This document shows positions 42,012 through 51,624 of a stretch of 64,000 nt of DNA, one piece after another. Position numbers and translations under genes: made by a program. The notes beneath the pieces were generated by a model that was not told the DNA's origin, searched no databases, and was given only the letters and a program-made list of their open reading frames with translations. The stretch is from Centrapalus pauciflorus (lineage: Eukaryota; Streptophyta; Magnoliopsida; Asterales; Asteraceae), in NCBI GenBank assembly GCA_020465985.1, contig JAANYP010002658.1, positions 1 through 64,000 of the forward strand, written 5' to 3'. Within the stretch, counting starts at the first letter, position 1. Each line of letters begins with the position of its first letter.

Positions 42012-45000
42012 ATGTGGTTTATTCGAAGTTCATATGATTACGTTGATGAGCAGATACTGTATGGTGAGTTAATCGAAGTTCATATGATTACGTTGTTTGT
42101 CTTAGTAAAAATTTAATATTTACATATTAAAGGTCGTATTTGTTGATTTGTGCTTCTTTACATTTCTTTTTTACAGAAGATCATCCTACGTTATTCACAA
42201 TCAAGCTTTTTCATGATGGGGTTTTTAGTAAGTTTCCTGGTAGGAAATATGTTAATGGAAAGATTACTTACATTGATGAAGTAGATTCTGATACATTTTC
42301 TATTCATGAGTTGAATGCTATGATTAAAGAAATAGGTTATAATGAAGAGCGGATCATGTATTACCATTTCAAAATACCTTATGTAGACCTAGACTATGGT
42401 TTGAGAGCTTTAGCATGTGACCAAGATGTAGTGGAACTTGCCAAATATGTTGGAACAACCAAGATTATACAAGTATATATAGAACAGTGGGAGACCAAAT
42501 TAAATACTTATTTTAAGTCTCCACAGAGTAGTAAGGTTGTAATAGAAGAATTATCTGATGAAACTTCTGTAGACCCAAGGAAAACTAAGAAAAAAGATGC
42601 AAGTGGCTCATGCATGAAAAGACTAATGCTTGAATGGGTTGATGAATCTGACTTGGGTCATGCTAATGAAGCTACTGATTTGGGTGAGGGTAATGAAGCG
42701 ACTGACTTGGGTGGGGGTAATGAACCCACTGATTTGGGTGAGGGTAATAAACCCACTGAATTGGGTGAGGGTAATGAACCCACTGACTTGGGTGAGGGTA
42801 ATGAACCCACTGAATTGGGTGAGGGTAATGAACCCACTGACTTGGGTGAGGGTAATGAACCCACTGATTTGGGCCAGAGCAATGCACCTACTGATTTGGG
42901 CCATGCTAATGAACCAGTTGTTTTGGGCCAGGCTAATAAACCTACTGATTTGGGCCAGAGCAATGCACCTACTGATTTGGGCCAGAGCAATGAACCTACT
43001 GACTTGGGTGATGGTAATGAACAAATTGTTTTGGGCCAGGTTAATGAACCTACTAATTTGGGCCAAGGTGATACAGATGTTGAATTGAGGCATAATTCAT
43101 ACGAAATGAATGATGGGTTTGACCCGTTTTGGGATGAGTGTGTTCTGAGTATGGAAACTGGATTTGAACAAAGTGAATTGGGAAAGACAATTGAGAATGA
43201 ACGACTACAACAAATGGATGAAAATGAAAGTGATGAGAGTGAATTCATTGTGGATGAACAGAATGAATTAGAAGAAGTGGCAGTTGACATGATGAACTTC
43301 AATGTAAACATTGATAAAGATGTTGAATGGATGGCTGAAAGAGACACAGAAGAGGATGATACAGTGGGTTCAGTAGAAGAGGAAACTGTTGATTTGGATG
43401 ATTTCTATAGTGAGTCTGATGATGACATTGAAAAATGTAGGAAAAAGAGTTTGCAAAAACTTAGAAAGGAGAAGGAAGTCAGTAAGCAGGGACATGTCAA
43501 AACCATCTTCTATGTTGGTCAAGAGTTTGGTTGTAAAGATGAAGTAAGGAAATTAATAAGATTGCATGCTATTGAAACAATAAGACAAATACATGTGGTT
43601 AAAAATGATAGTGTGAGGGTTAGGGCAGTGTGTAGAGGGGGTATACCTTCTTTTGAGAAAGACAGTGGTGGGACCAGTAAGGAATCCAATAAGAAGGGTA
43701 AAATTGTGAATTCAAAAGATAATTGTCCTTGGGTGCTACATATTTCTAAAGGCAGACAGGAGGAGACTTGGGTGGTGAAGACATACATGGAGGAACACAA
43801 ATGTTTACAAACCAGAGAGGTAAGCGTATGTACATCAACTTTTATTTCTCAACAAATTGAAGAAAGCATCATTCCTAATCCAGATATTCCCATCAAAGCC
43901 TTGCAAGATCAAATACAAAAGAAGTATGAACTGGGGGTTTCAAAAATGAAAATTTTTAGGGCTAAAGCGTATAAAGATTTGCTTTGGAAGTGTGCCACAG
44001 CCACCACAGTGCAAGAATTTCAAAGATGTATGGATGATTTGAAGAAGTTCAATGAAGGAGCTTATAACTGGTTAAAAGAGATACCTCCACAACATTGGTC
44101 AAGGTCGCATTTCACAGGTAATGAATTTAGTTGAATTGGAAAATAGATACACGTCTTTACCAATAATGAACACATCAATGCTTCATTGTGATGACAGGTC
44201 GACCTCACTGTGATGTTCTCCTAAACAACATGTGTGAGGTATTCAACAGACAACTCATTGATGCTAGGGATAAACCAATAATTACAGCTTTGGAATTCAT
44301 CAGGGAATACTTAATGAGAAGGATAGTTAATGTACAGAAGGTGATTGAAAAAACTGATGGTCCACTCACTCCAGCTGCCAATAAAATGATGAACTCAATC
44401 AAGAGTGAAGCTGCTCAATACGTTGTGTTATGGAATGGTGGTGAAAAATACCAAGTAAGTGGACCATGGATGGACCAATGTGTAGTTGATATGGCAGCAA
44501 TGCATTGTTCATGTAGAAGATGGGAGCTAACAGGCATGCCTTGTAAGCATGTTGTAGCTACAATATGGAACATGTCAGTGAATGGGAAAGAGGTTGGTAT
44601 ACCAGAAAGTTGGGTTCACCCATGCTATTTGCTTGAAACATGGAAAACAATGTACTCTTACAAGGTTTAACCAATCAATGGCAGGTAAAAATATGTTTAA
44701 ACATTTTAGCCTCAATATTCAGTGTCTATTATACTAACAAAGTGTGTATGACAGACATATGTGGATTCCATCAACTTGTCCTATGAAGATCACTCCACCC
44801 AAGCATCATAACCAGGTTGGTAGGCCCAAGAAAAAGAGAAAGAAATCTACTGATGAAATTAGCCAACCCATGGTGAAAGGAGGTAAATTGATAAGGGTTG
44901 GGAAAAGTGTGACTTGTGCCAAGTGTCATAAAGTTGGGCACAACTCTAGAACTTGTACAGGGCAACAAATTGGAAGTCGTAATAGCAAAGGGAAAGGACA

Positions 45001-45160
45001 GAAGGCTAAAGCTATTGAGGAAGGAAGTCAGGCTGGAAGACATTCAAGGAAGCAACCAATTCAGAAAGGTGTTACTATCAGAGAGGGACTCAGAAGCAAT
45101 AAGAAATCAAAGACAGGTGAGAATGACAATGTTGGAAAGGGAAAGACGAAGATGCACTAG
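42012..45160 (+). pseudogene. MULE transposase derivative without DDE core (PB1-like, SWIM, CCHC)
   Basis: Four exons fit: 42012-42063, 42177-44117, 44198-44684 and 44755-45160. Order: a PB1-like N-terminal domain (about residues 18-115, with VDLDYGLRALACDQDV), a 16-unit repeat tract (176-319), an acidic linker, a MuDR-type DNA-binding region (FGCKDEVRKLI, NCPWVLHIS, TREVSVCTSTF), then a direct jump from KMKIFRAKA to YKDLLWKCATATT. In full-length relatives a catalytic domain of roughly 180 residues lies between these segments. The C-terminal part follows (LLNNMCEVFNRQL), with a SWIM finger (CSCRRWELTGMPCKH) and a zinc knuckle (CAKCHKVGHNSRTC). A TAA at 44668-44670, in frame in exon 3, would stop the protein before the knuckle exon. 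The protein may still bind TIRs, but cannot cut DNA. Confidence 0.88.
42650..43081 (+). repeat. 27-bp coding repeat, 16 units
   Basis: Sixteen nine-residue units of the form DLGEGNEPT run without a break in frame. Variation sits mainly at the fourth and fifth residues (EG, HA, QS, QA, DG) and the first (D, E, V, N). The antisense strand is also open across it because the unit length is a multiple of three. Confidence 0.93.
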
Positions 45161-45718
45161 TGCAATATGATAGGGACTCAGAAGCAATGACTTGGGGTTA
45201 TTTTGACTTATTTTATGACTTGGTGTTATTTTGAGTACAATATGCATGTTTATTAGGCATTGGATATGCCAAAACCACCATATGTATGACTTATTTTGTG
45301 ACAGTGACTTGGTATGACTTATTTGGTGACAATGACTTGGTATGAGTTATTTTGTGTCAATGACTTGGTATTATTTTGAGTACAATATGCATGTTTTATG
45401 TTTATTAGACATTGAATATGACAAATTCACCATCTTTATGACTTGTTTTGCAAAACAGAAAAGGCACAAACATTTCATTCAGTTTGCAAAATAGAGAAGA
45501 CAGAAACATTTCTATAATTTACAACCAATACCCTTACATAATCTGGTGCCAACAATTACATTTCATTCACGTTCCAACAATTACATATGCAACACCCTTA
45601 CATAATCTGTTTCCAAAAAATTCCAAAAAAGACTATGCATAAACGACCATCTTAAATACCCTTACATAATCAGGTGCCAACAATTTCATCCCAGATTCCT
45701 TTACAAGCACTTACATAA
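45161..45718. other. Spacer between the two convergent MULE genes
   Basis: It should hold both 3' UTRs. The phrase TTTTGAGTACAATATGCATG occurs near 45230 and again near 45375, within a local duplication of TATGACTTGGTGTTATTTT-like text. Copies of CTTACATAATC recur at 45530-45670. Confidence 0.6.
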
Positions 45719-46080
45719 TTAGGTCATAACAATAACTAGTATGAATAAGACCCAACTTCCAACCAAAAGACATTTCAACCTACGAGCTTCATCTGCACTT
45801 GCTTTTAGGGATTCTTCCATTTCGTTCTTAGCCTTCAACAAACCTGGGATAGTATCCATAGCTCGAATGCACATTGGTGGATCAACCCAACCGATGAAAC
45901 TGCATGTAGAACCCTAAAAATCCAAAAGAATGAAATCCAGTATGACGTGTTTACAAGAATTCAATAAATGAGAATACTACTTACAGTTCTTGAACAACAA
46001 TAAAATCGCCTCCTAGGATTTCTAGCAGTCCAAGAAGTCTTCAAAATTGCAATCGATCCACAAGAAGGACAAATAACCAT
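45719..46080 (-). CDS. GRF zinc-finger protein with coiled coil and C-terminal membrane segment
   Basis: Two exons on the minus strand, 46080-45985 and 45913-45719, with GTAAGT donor and TTTTTAG acceptor, give 96 residues. Residues 4-45 match the GRF-type zinc finger: CPSCG, then KTSWTARNPRRRFYCC, then CSFIGWVDPP. The likely zinc ligands are C4, C7, C28 or C29, and C36. Residues about 57-79 are charged and helical, likely a short coiled coil, and 80-96 form a hydrophobic tail (SWVLFILVIVM), a probable tail anchor. The gene lies just inside the right TIR and converges on the transposase, the same arrangement as mudrA/mudrB in maize, though mudrB is unrelated. GRF fingers bind single-stranded nucleic acid in other proteins. 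Small plant GRF-plus-membrane proteins are known but of unclear function. The frame is intact, unlike the transposase gene. Confidence 0.85.
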
Positions 46081-46156
46081 TACTCTAATGTATGTGAAAG
46101 ACAAAAGCAAATGAAAGTTAATGAAACTTCAATCGATACAGTGGGTATTAATGTAG

Positions 46157-46372
46157 GAAGGAGAAAAGAGAGGGAAGTAGGTTAATGACCATAATACCCT
46201 CAACATATTCGCACGAGATATCAATTAACGGTGGGGAAGGAACGGCGTTAGAGAGAGGTACCAAAACCGTGATGAAACTATGAAAGTAGGGACCAGATTT
46301 GTAATAAATGAACTGTAGGGACGATATCCGTAATATCACATAAACCACAGGGACCATTTCTGTAATTTTCTC
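46157..46372 (-). repeat. MULE right terminal inverted repeat
   Basis: Reverse complement of the left TIR. It ends GTAATTTTCTC before the TTTATTTTT duplication and starts 77 bases upstream of the GRF gene's ATG, so it probably contains that gene's promoter. Confidence 0.93.
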
Positions 46373-46632
46373 TTTATTTTTTAATGGATATTTATTATGA
46401 ATTTTAAAGTAATAAATAAATAATAAATAAATAATTTGGATATATTTGATATATTTAAAAGTTTGAAAGGGTATATATGATATTAAAGTTTTAAATTGGG
46501 TAAATATGATATTATGAAGTTTTAGAAGGATATATATGAAATTCTTTTTTTGGTTTGGGTATATATGATATTATGCAGTTTTAGAGGGACATATATGAAA
46601 TTCTCCCTATATATATACACACATATATATAT

Positions 46633-47870
46633 GGGCCGGATCAATGGGGTACCATGTTAGCCTGAGGAACCAGATTCCACCGTGTTTGGTTATAAGTAAA
46701 AAGGGTAATATAGTTAATTAGGTTTATCTTAATTAATAAATGACAAGTGATGAATTAATAAATTTCTTAACTATAGGGATTTATTTCTATAACAATATCT
46801 TTAATAAATTATAAAATGGGTTTTAGTGAACATGTTCAATCAGATTCGACAATGAGTTTTAGTGAACATGTTCAATCGGATTCGACAATGAGTTTTAGTC
46901 AACATGTTCAATCGGAGGTGTTAAATAAAGTTATTTATTATTTTCATCAAACCGTTCGTGAAAGTTCAATTTCGTATACACGTTATTGAACATGTGCAAT
47001 CAGAGTTTATTATGTTTTTAGTTGTTGTTAACCCTTTTAGTGATAAACCAATATTGACGGTATTGAACATATTCAGTCGTGGTTTATGGTGTGTGTAGTC
47101 GATGAGTTCCATTTGGTGATAAACCAAAATTTATGGTGTGTCATCATTGCACATGTTCAGTATGGGTGTAAGGAATAATACTAACTGAAATGAAGATTTT
47201 CATGGGATACACAGAATTTTCGACTTTAAATTAAAATTTTCAACACCAATATCACCCCATCACTAAATAATGTGCGAAAGAAATTCCAGCAAAATTTATA
47301 TTTTATTTAATGATTTTAATGATAAACTAGTATATTACCCGTGTACTACACGGAATAATAGATAACCTGTTTTTTCAAAACTATATATACATCTGAAAAA
47401 TTATTACAGAAGCTACAAATAAAATAGCAATATTACACTGTTAAAGTGATTATAGAAAATATATAAAATGGGTTAAATGTAAAATACATAACTATAAATT
47501 AAATAATAACTAAAAAAGGAAAAAAAAATTACAGAAGCTAAGAAGTTTGGATAAGAAGCAAACAAAAGATGTGAGTTATAGACTCAAATTTAAATTTGAA
47601 ATCCAAAATAACAGGAGTTATATACTCAAATTTAAATTTGAAATCCAAAATAATAGGAGGATATTTTATTTCTAAATAAATTTAGTTAATGCAATTATTA
47701 TTTTAATATGGAAATTATAGATTATACACGTGTCGTATCCACGTTATGCCAAGTGTCATTCTAGTTAGGTGTCGAGTGTCATCTATTTACTTTTTTTAAT
47801 AGAATAGATAGATGATTGGCTATAAATAATTTCCCGGTACGTCAGTCTAACATGGTACCCCATTGATCTT
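46633..47870. mobile_element. Inverted-repeat element interrupted by a Helitron
   Basis: GATCAATGGGGTACCATGTT at about 46639 and its inverse ending at 47868 are nearly perfect, continuing to TAG-CTGA; about 27 bases in all. Both ends abut TA-rich sequence. Inside, TGTTCAATCGGATTCGACAATG-type sequences are repeated (46825-46920). A small Helitron (47327-47812) is nested in it. The superfamily is not clear. Confidence 0.5.
47327..47812 (-). mobile_element. Small non-autonomous Helitron
   Basis: On the minus strand it starts A|TCTATCTATTCTATTAAA at 47812 and ends with hairpin CCGTGTA-G-TACACGG, then GTAATATA and CTAG (47330-47327) followed by T. It has a 7-bp stem and no coding sequence. Confidence 0.75.
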
Positions 47871-48499
47871 AATATATATATATACACACACACTAAAGAT
47901 CTTTTGTGAACATTTTATTCGTTGTGAACGTTATGAACAACCATAAAATAACTTTGAATCTTATGAATTTTGTTGAAAATGCTACCGAACCCTTCTATTA
48001 ACCTATTAATCTTATTGGATCCTGTGTATTTTATTGAATCCTATGAATTTGTCGAATATTATGAATCTTGTTGAATATATATATATTCATGTTGATCCTA
48101 AGGAACCTACCAAATTTGGTCTCCAGGATGGAAGTGTGTTTTTATAGAATGTCTTCATGGGAAGAAGCCAAGAAGGGTTGGAACTTGGAAACAATACATC
48201 TTGAAATTCACCAAATGTTTGCTTCACTGCATCTTTTATTTATGTAGACATTTTCCATTTTCATTTTCAATACCTTAACGAGAAATGACTGTTGAGAGAA
48301 GAAATGGTGAGGGGTCAATTGATCGAGGATGCATCCGTTCAAGTTATAAAGGGAAGATAGAGTTTAAGAGACCATGACACGAAATGAATAAACTCTTCAA
48401 AATCTTTTATAACAATGACATAGTTTTTACACAACTTACATACTTCACAACAAGATCTCGTAATTAAGAAGCCATGCCAGCATGAATTCGCAACAAGGG
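47871..48499. other. Gene-free stretch before the TL15-like 3' end
   Basis: A few repeats of TTGAATCTTATGAATTT-like text occur at 47950-48080. The rest should include the 3' UTR of the minus-strand gene. Nothing else is seen. Confidence 0.45.
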
Positions 48500-50242
48500 C
48501 TACTTGCAAAACAATGTCTCTCGTGTTTCATTGCCTGTCGTTGGGTTTACCCTAAAATGCAGAAGCAGTTAATGAACTTTAGTACTCGACAAAAGAACAT
48601 ATGCAAAGATATAATCATAAATGATCAACATGGTAGCTTAGTAGATTACCCATCGGCAATTTTGCAGAGATACTCCTTTTGGTCTTCTCTTAAAGGGACA
48701 TCAGTGAAATCTGCCAGGAATAATAAAATTTATAACATAACCAAAACCAAAGATCAAAATTCATAAGTGAACTTATACCTGCGCCTGTTATGATTGATCC
48801 TTTGAAAGATGTGTTCCCTGTAACAAGTGCTCCTTCCAAGTTAGCATTTGTCAAATTCGCCTGTGAAAAGTCAACAAAAGTCCGCGTGACTTCCCTTCAT
48901 AAACTTGTCGAAAGTCAAGATGGATGGTTTGTAGGACTCACCTTTGTTACATTTGCTAAAGAGAAATCAGCACCTCTAAGATCGGCATCAGAAAGATCAG
49001 CTCCTGAAATCAAGACCAAATGCATGAAACACTAACCCAATAACATCAAGCTTCATATCATCATGTAGCGGCAACACGTAATTCACTAATTCTCATTCAT
49101 TATGCTAAGACATTGGCATACAAGAACGGTAAATCAACCTATTGCCAACTCTTGCAAATGCATTATGCTAACTCTTGGTGTGGGCCAAAATTCTAATCAA
49201 CCCTTCAACTGTTGCATAATGTATGATAGTTTTTTGGAATATAGTACATTGTACAAATGATCCAATCATAATAATTAAGCAGATGAGATGAATCACTATA
49301 TATGTTCCAAAATTTGAGTTTTGAGTCAAGATAATCACTTTCTGAATCCAAAATTGACATGGATTCTATTCATCTTTTGAAGATTAAGAACTTTGAGTTG
49401 GTAGAATTCTGCAAATTATTTAATAGAGACAGTCAACTTGTTTTCATATTATAACAATTTTAGCATACTAAAAGTGACTAGTTTGACCACAAAAGTCAAA
49501 TGGCAATGGCATACAGAAACATATGATAATGCAAACAAGGAAAAGAAGAACTGAAGAAAACCTGTTAAATCCGCATCAAAGAAGCTAGCCCCAACTAACT
49601 TTGCAGCCTTGAAATTAGTTTGTCTCAAAATTGACTGCACTAAAAGGTTATAAATCATGAATTTTGAATTTTGAAGCTTAGTAATTTCAATTTCGAAACT
49701 AGAATTTGATACCGTTTTGAAATCTTGTTTGATCAAAGTCTTGCCGCTAAAATCCCTTCCAGTAAGATCCTGTCCTCTCGTGACTTCAGATCCATAAGGT
49801 CCTCCACCCTTTGATAATTATCACAACATGATCCATCAAACACATAGAAATCCAAAACCTAATTTAACGATTTCAAAACATGATGTTCTCAAACAGTAGA
49901 AGAAATTGAACTAACCTTGAATGCAAGAGCAGGATCAGCGGCGAAGAAGAGGGAAGCAGAAATCAGCGCTGTGATACATGATTTGGACACGAATTCCCCA
50001 AAATTGATGGAAGAATCGTCAGCGATTTTGACTTGGGTCCGTCCCTGTAATCATACGATTGATCGGTCTCAATGATGTTAGTTGGATTTTAACATGAAAT
50101 TAATAGTAATAATGAGAAGGATTTTAGAGGGTACCTGTGAAAGGGAAGGAATTTGAAGAATTGGGAGAAGGGGAGAAGGGGGTTTGGAGTGGGGGAGACA
50201 TTGGAGTTTAGAGCAAAACAAGGTGAAGCTGAGAACCGCCAT
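48500..50242 (-). CDS. Thylakoid lumenal pentapeptide-repeat protein (TL15-like)
   Basis: Eight short exons on the minus strand: 50242-50135, 50044-49916, 49808-49713, 49634-49562, 49003-48942, 48860-48779, 48710-48650 and 48551-48500; 220 residues. Every junction is GT-AG and keeps frame. Residues 1-36 look like a chloroplast transit peptide; a hydrophobic stretch ending in PALA near 77 is a lumen signal with an Ala-x-Ala cleavage site. The mature part has GGGPYGSEVTRGQDLTG followed by pentapeptide repeats of A(D/N)Lxx type (FKAAKLVGASFFDADLTG, ADLSDADLRGADFSLAN), which fold as a right-handed quadrilateral beta helix. The end is VNPTTGNETRETLFCK with a conserved Cys. The nearest protein I recall is Arabidopsis At2g44920 (thylakoid lumenal 15 kDa protein 1). 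Its biochemical role is not known. No single exon exceeds 130 bases, so the gene is easily missed. Confidence 0.93.
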
Positions 50243-50510
50243 TGTCAAGTTTGTAAGGGAGCAATCATATGGATAGAAATAATCCGTACATCACCACACT
50301 TCACACTAGATGTCTAGATAAATTGCGTTTGATTTATTTGACGGCCCAAGCTAGCATTACTTTTAAATTTTATTAATAATGTAATATTAATTTCTTTTGG
50401 GAATAATACTATTAAAAATTACTATGGTATCGAATTTTTTTATTTGACCTATTAACGTTATTTTTATTTTTGTTAAATACATGAAATGGTCCTATTATAA
50501 TGGGTTAAAG

Positions 50511-51165
50511 TAGGGGTGTTCATGTTTGGTTAACCGAACCAAATTTACATTTCGGATGGAGATACCGGTTTCCGTAAATCTAAACCGAAAAAACAGGTTA
50601 ATTGACGATCGTTTAACCAATTTTTGGATTCCGTTATCCAATTAACCGTTTTTTATTTAATAAATTAATTTTTAAACTAAAAAACTCTAATAATTAGTTT
50701 CCAAAAAACTTCAAATGCCCAAAATAATAAAAACATAAAACTACAAATTATCTATATAATATCTTTAAAAGATTGAACATTATCTTTAAAAATGTAATAA
50801 AAAACAAAAAAAGAACTATTTTATAATTTTTCTAAACTAAATTGTTCTAGTGTAGTTTTATATTGTTTTGGATTTAAGAATTAATGTAGACTAATAAATT
50901 AGTTAAAATTTTAAATAATTATTGGGATAAATGTTAATATTTATAGATATATAAATTAAAGTATATAAAATTAAATGTATTTTGGTTTTTCGGTTAACCT
51001 TCCGTCACTAAAATCATGAACCTAAACCGAAACCGAAGGTTTTATCAGGTTCAGTTAACCAAAACGAAATAATAGAAAATTTGAGTTCTGTTAACCTCAA
51101 AATCAGAACGATTTTTCTAGTTTTTCTTATTGGCTTTCGGTTTCAGAATTTTTTGAACACCCCAT
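50511..51165. mobile_element. hAT-type MITE, 655 bp
   Basis: The ends TAGGGGTGTTCA and TGAACACCCCAT are inverted; flanks GGTTAAAG (50503-50510) and GGTTAGAG (51166-51173) differ by one base, an 8-bp duplication. Inner sequences near each end (GGTTAACCGAACC and GGTTCAGTTAACC-like) are also inverted. It lies upstream of the TL15-like gene. Confidence 0.8.
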
Positions 51166-51539
51166 GGTTAGAGAGTGAGACAGTGAGGGAAATCAGGGTG
51201 GAAAGGATGGATTTGATCGATGTATATTATGGTAATTAAAAGACTCCCTCGAATGTAGATCTTTGTCTCCATCAAATATGTTTATGGATCTTGAAGCCCC
51301 TTGACTCCCTCGAAAATTGTCTTCATAAAAGGCTCTTGTCTCCGTTCAAAGGAACAAATCTCATATATTACCAAAGGTTAGACCTTGTTTGTTTGGAATA
51401 AGAGGAGTCTGATAACCCCATTATATTATAATAATAACATTTATCAAAGTAAATGTTACTATTCATAAGCTATTCATAGGAATACTAAAAACTAAAATAC
51501 TAATATATACAACTTTGTGTAATATTTTAAAGAAAAGAT

Positions 51540-51624
51540 TTGTAGCTTGGTTGGTTAGTGTGTTGTTTGTGATGGGAGAAGTCTTTAGTTCAAACCCTCT
51601 TGACTTCATAAAAATTGTTTTTAA
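51540..51624 (+). mobile_element. tRNA-derived SINE-like fragment
   Basis: TAGCTTGGTTGG (51543-51554) fits an RNA polymerase III A box and GTTCAAACCC (51588-51597) a B box, with normal spacing. The piece ends where the Helitron begins, so its tail is missing. Confidence 0.5.

Larger units (their letters stand above)
41671..46372 (+). mobile_element. Mutator-like element (MULE), 4.7 kb, with two genes
   Basis: Terminal inverted repeats of 216 bases (41671-41886 and 46157-46372) differ at about two positions. The outer sequence is close to GAGAAAATTACAGAAATGG. The flanks are TTTATTTTT on both sides (41662-41670, 46373-46381), an exact 9-bp duplication, the size expected for Mutator elements. 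Inside are a transposase-derived gene on the plus strand and a small GRF zinc-finger gene on the minus strand, with 3' ends facing each other. The near-identical TIRs indicate recent movement, presumably with a transposase supplied elsewhere, since this copy lacks the catalytic core. Confidence 0.93.
41033..46607. mobile_element. Older foldback-type element that received the MULE
   Basis: The left start GGTAGAATTTCATATATG and right end, in reverse complement GGGAGAATTTCATATATG, open inverted repeats of about 225 bases. They share CTAAAACTGCATAATATCAT and an ATATCCAAATTATTTATTTA stretch. The left arm also contains a direct repeat of its own second half (41282-41440) and an inverted partial copy (41550-41640). 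Without the MULE it would be about 860 bases. Both ends abut TA repeats, so a target duplication cannot be told from the repeat. No genes belong to it. Confidence 0.65.

Noticed and set aside
42658..43347. 229-codon minus-strand open frame opposite the transposase repeats
   Set aside because: It is the antisense of the 27-bp array, kept open because the unit is a multiple of three; the sense frame has domains on both sides.
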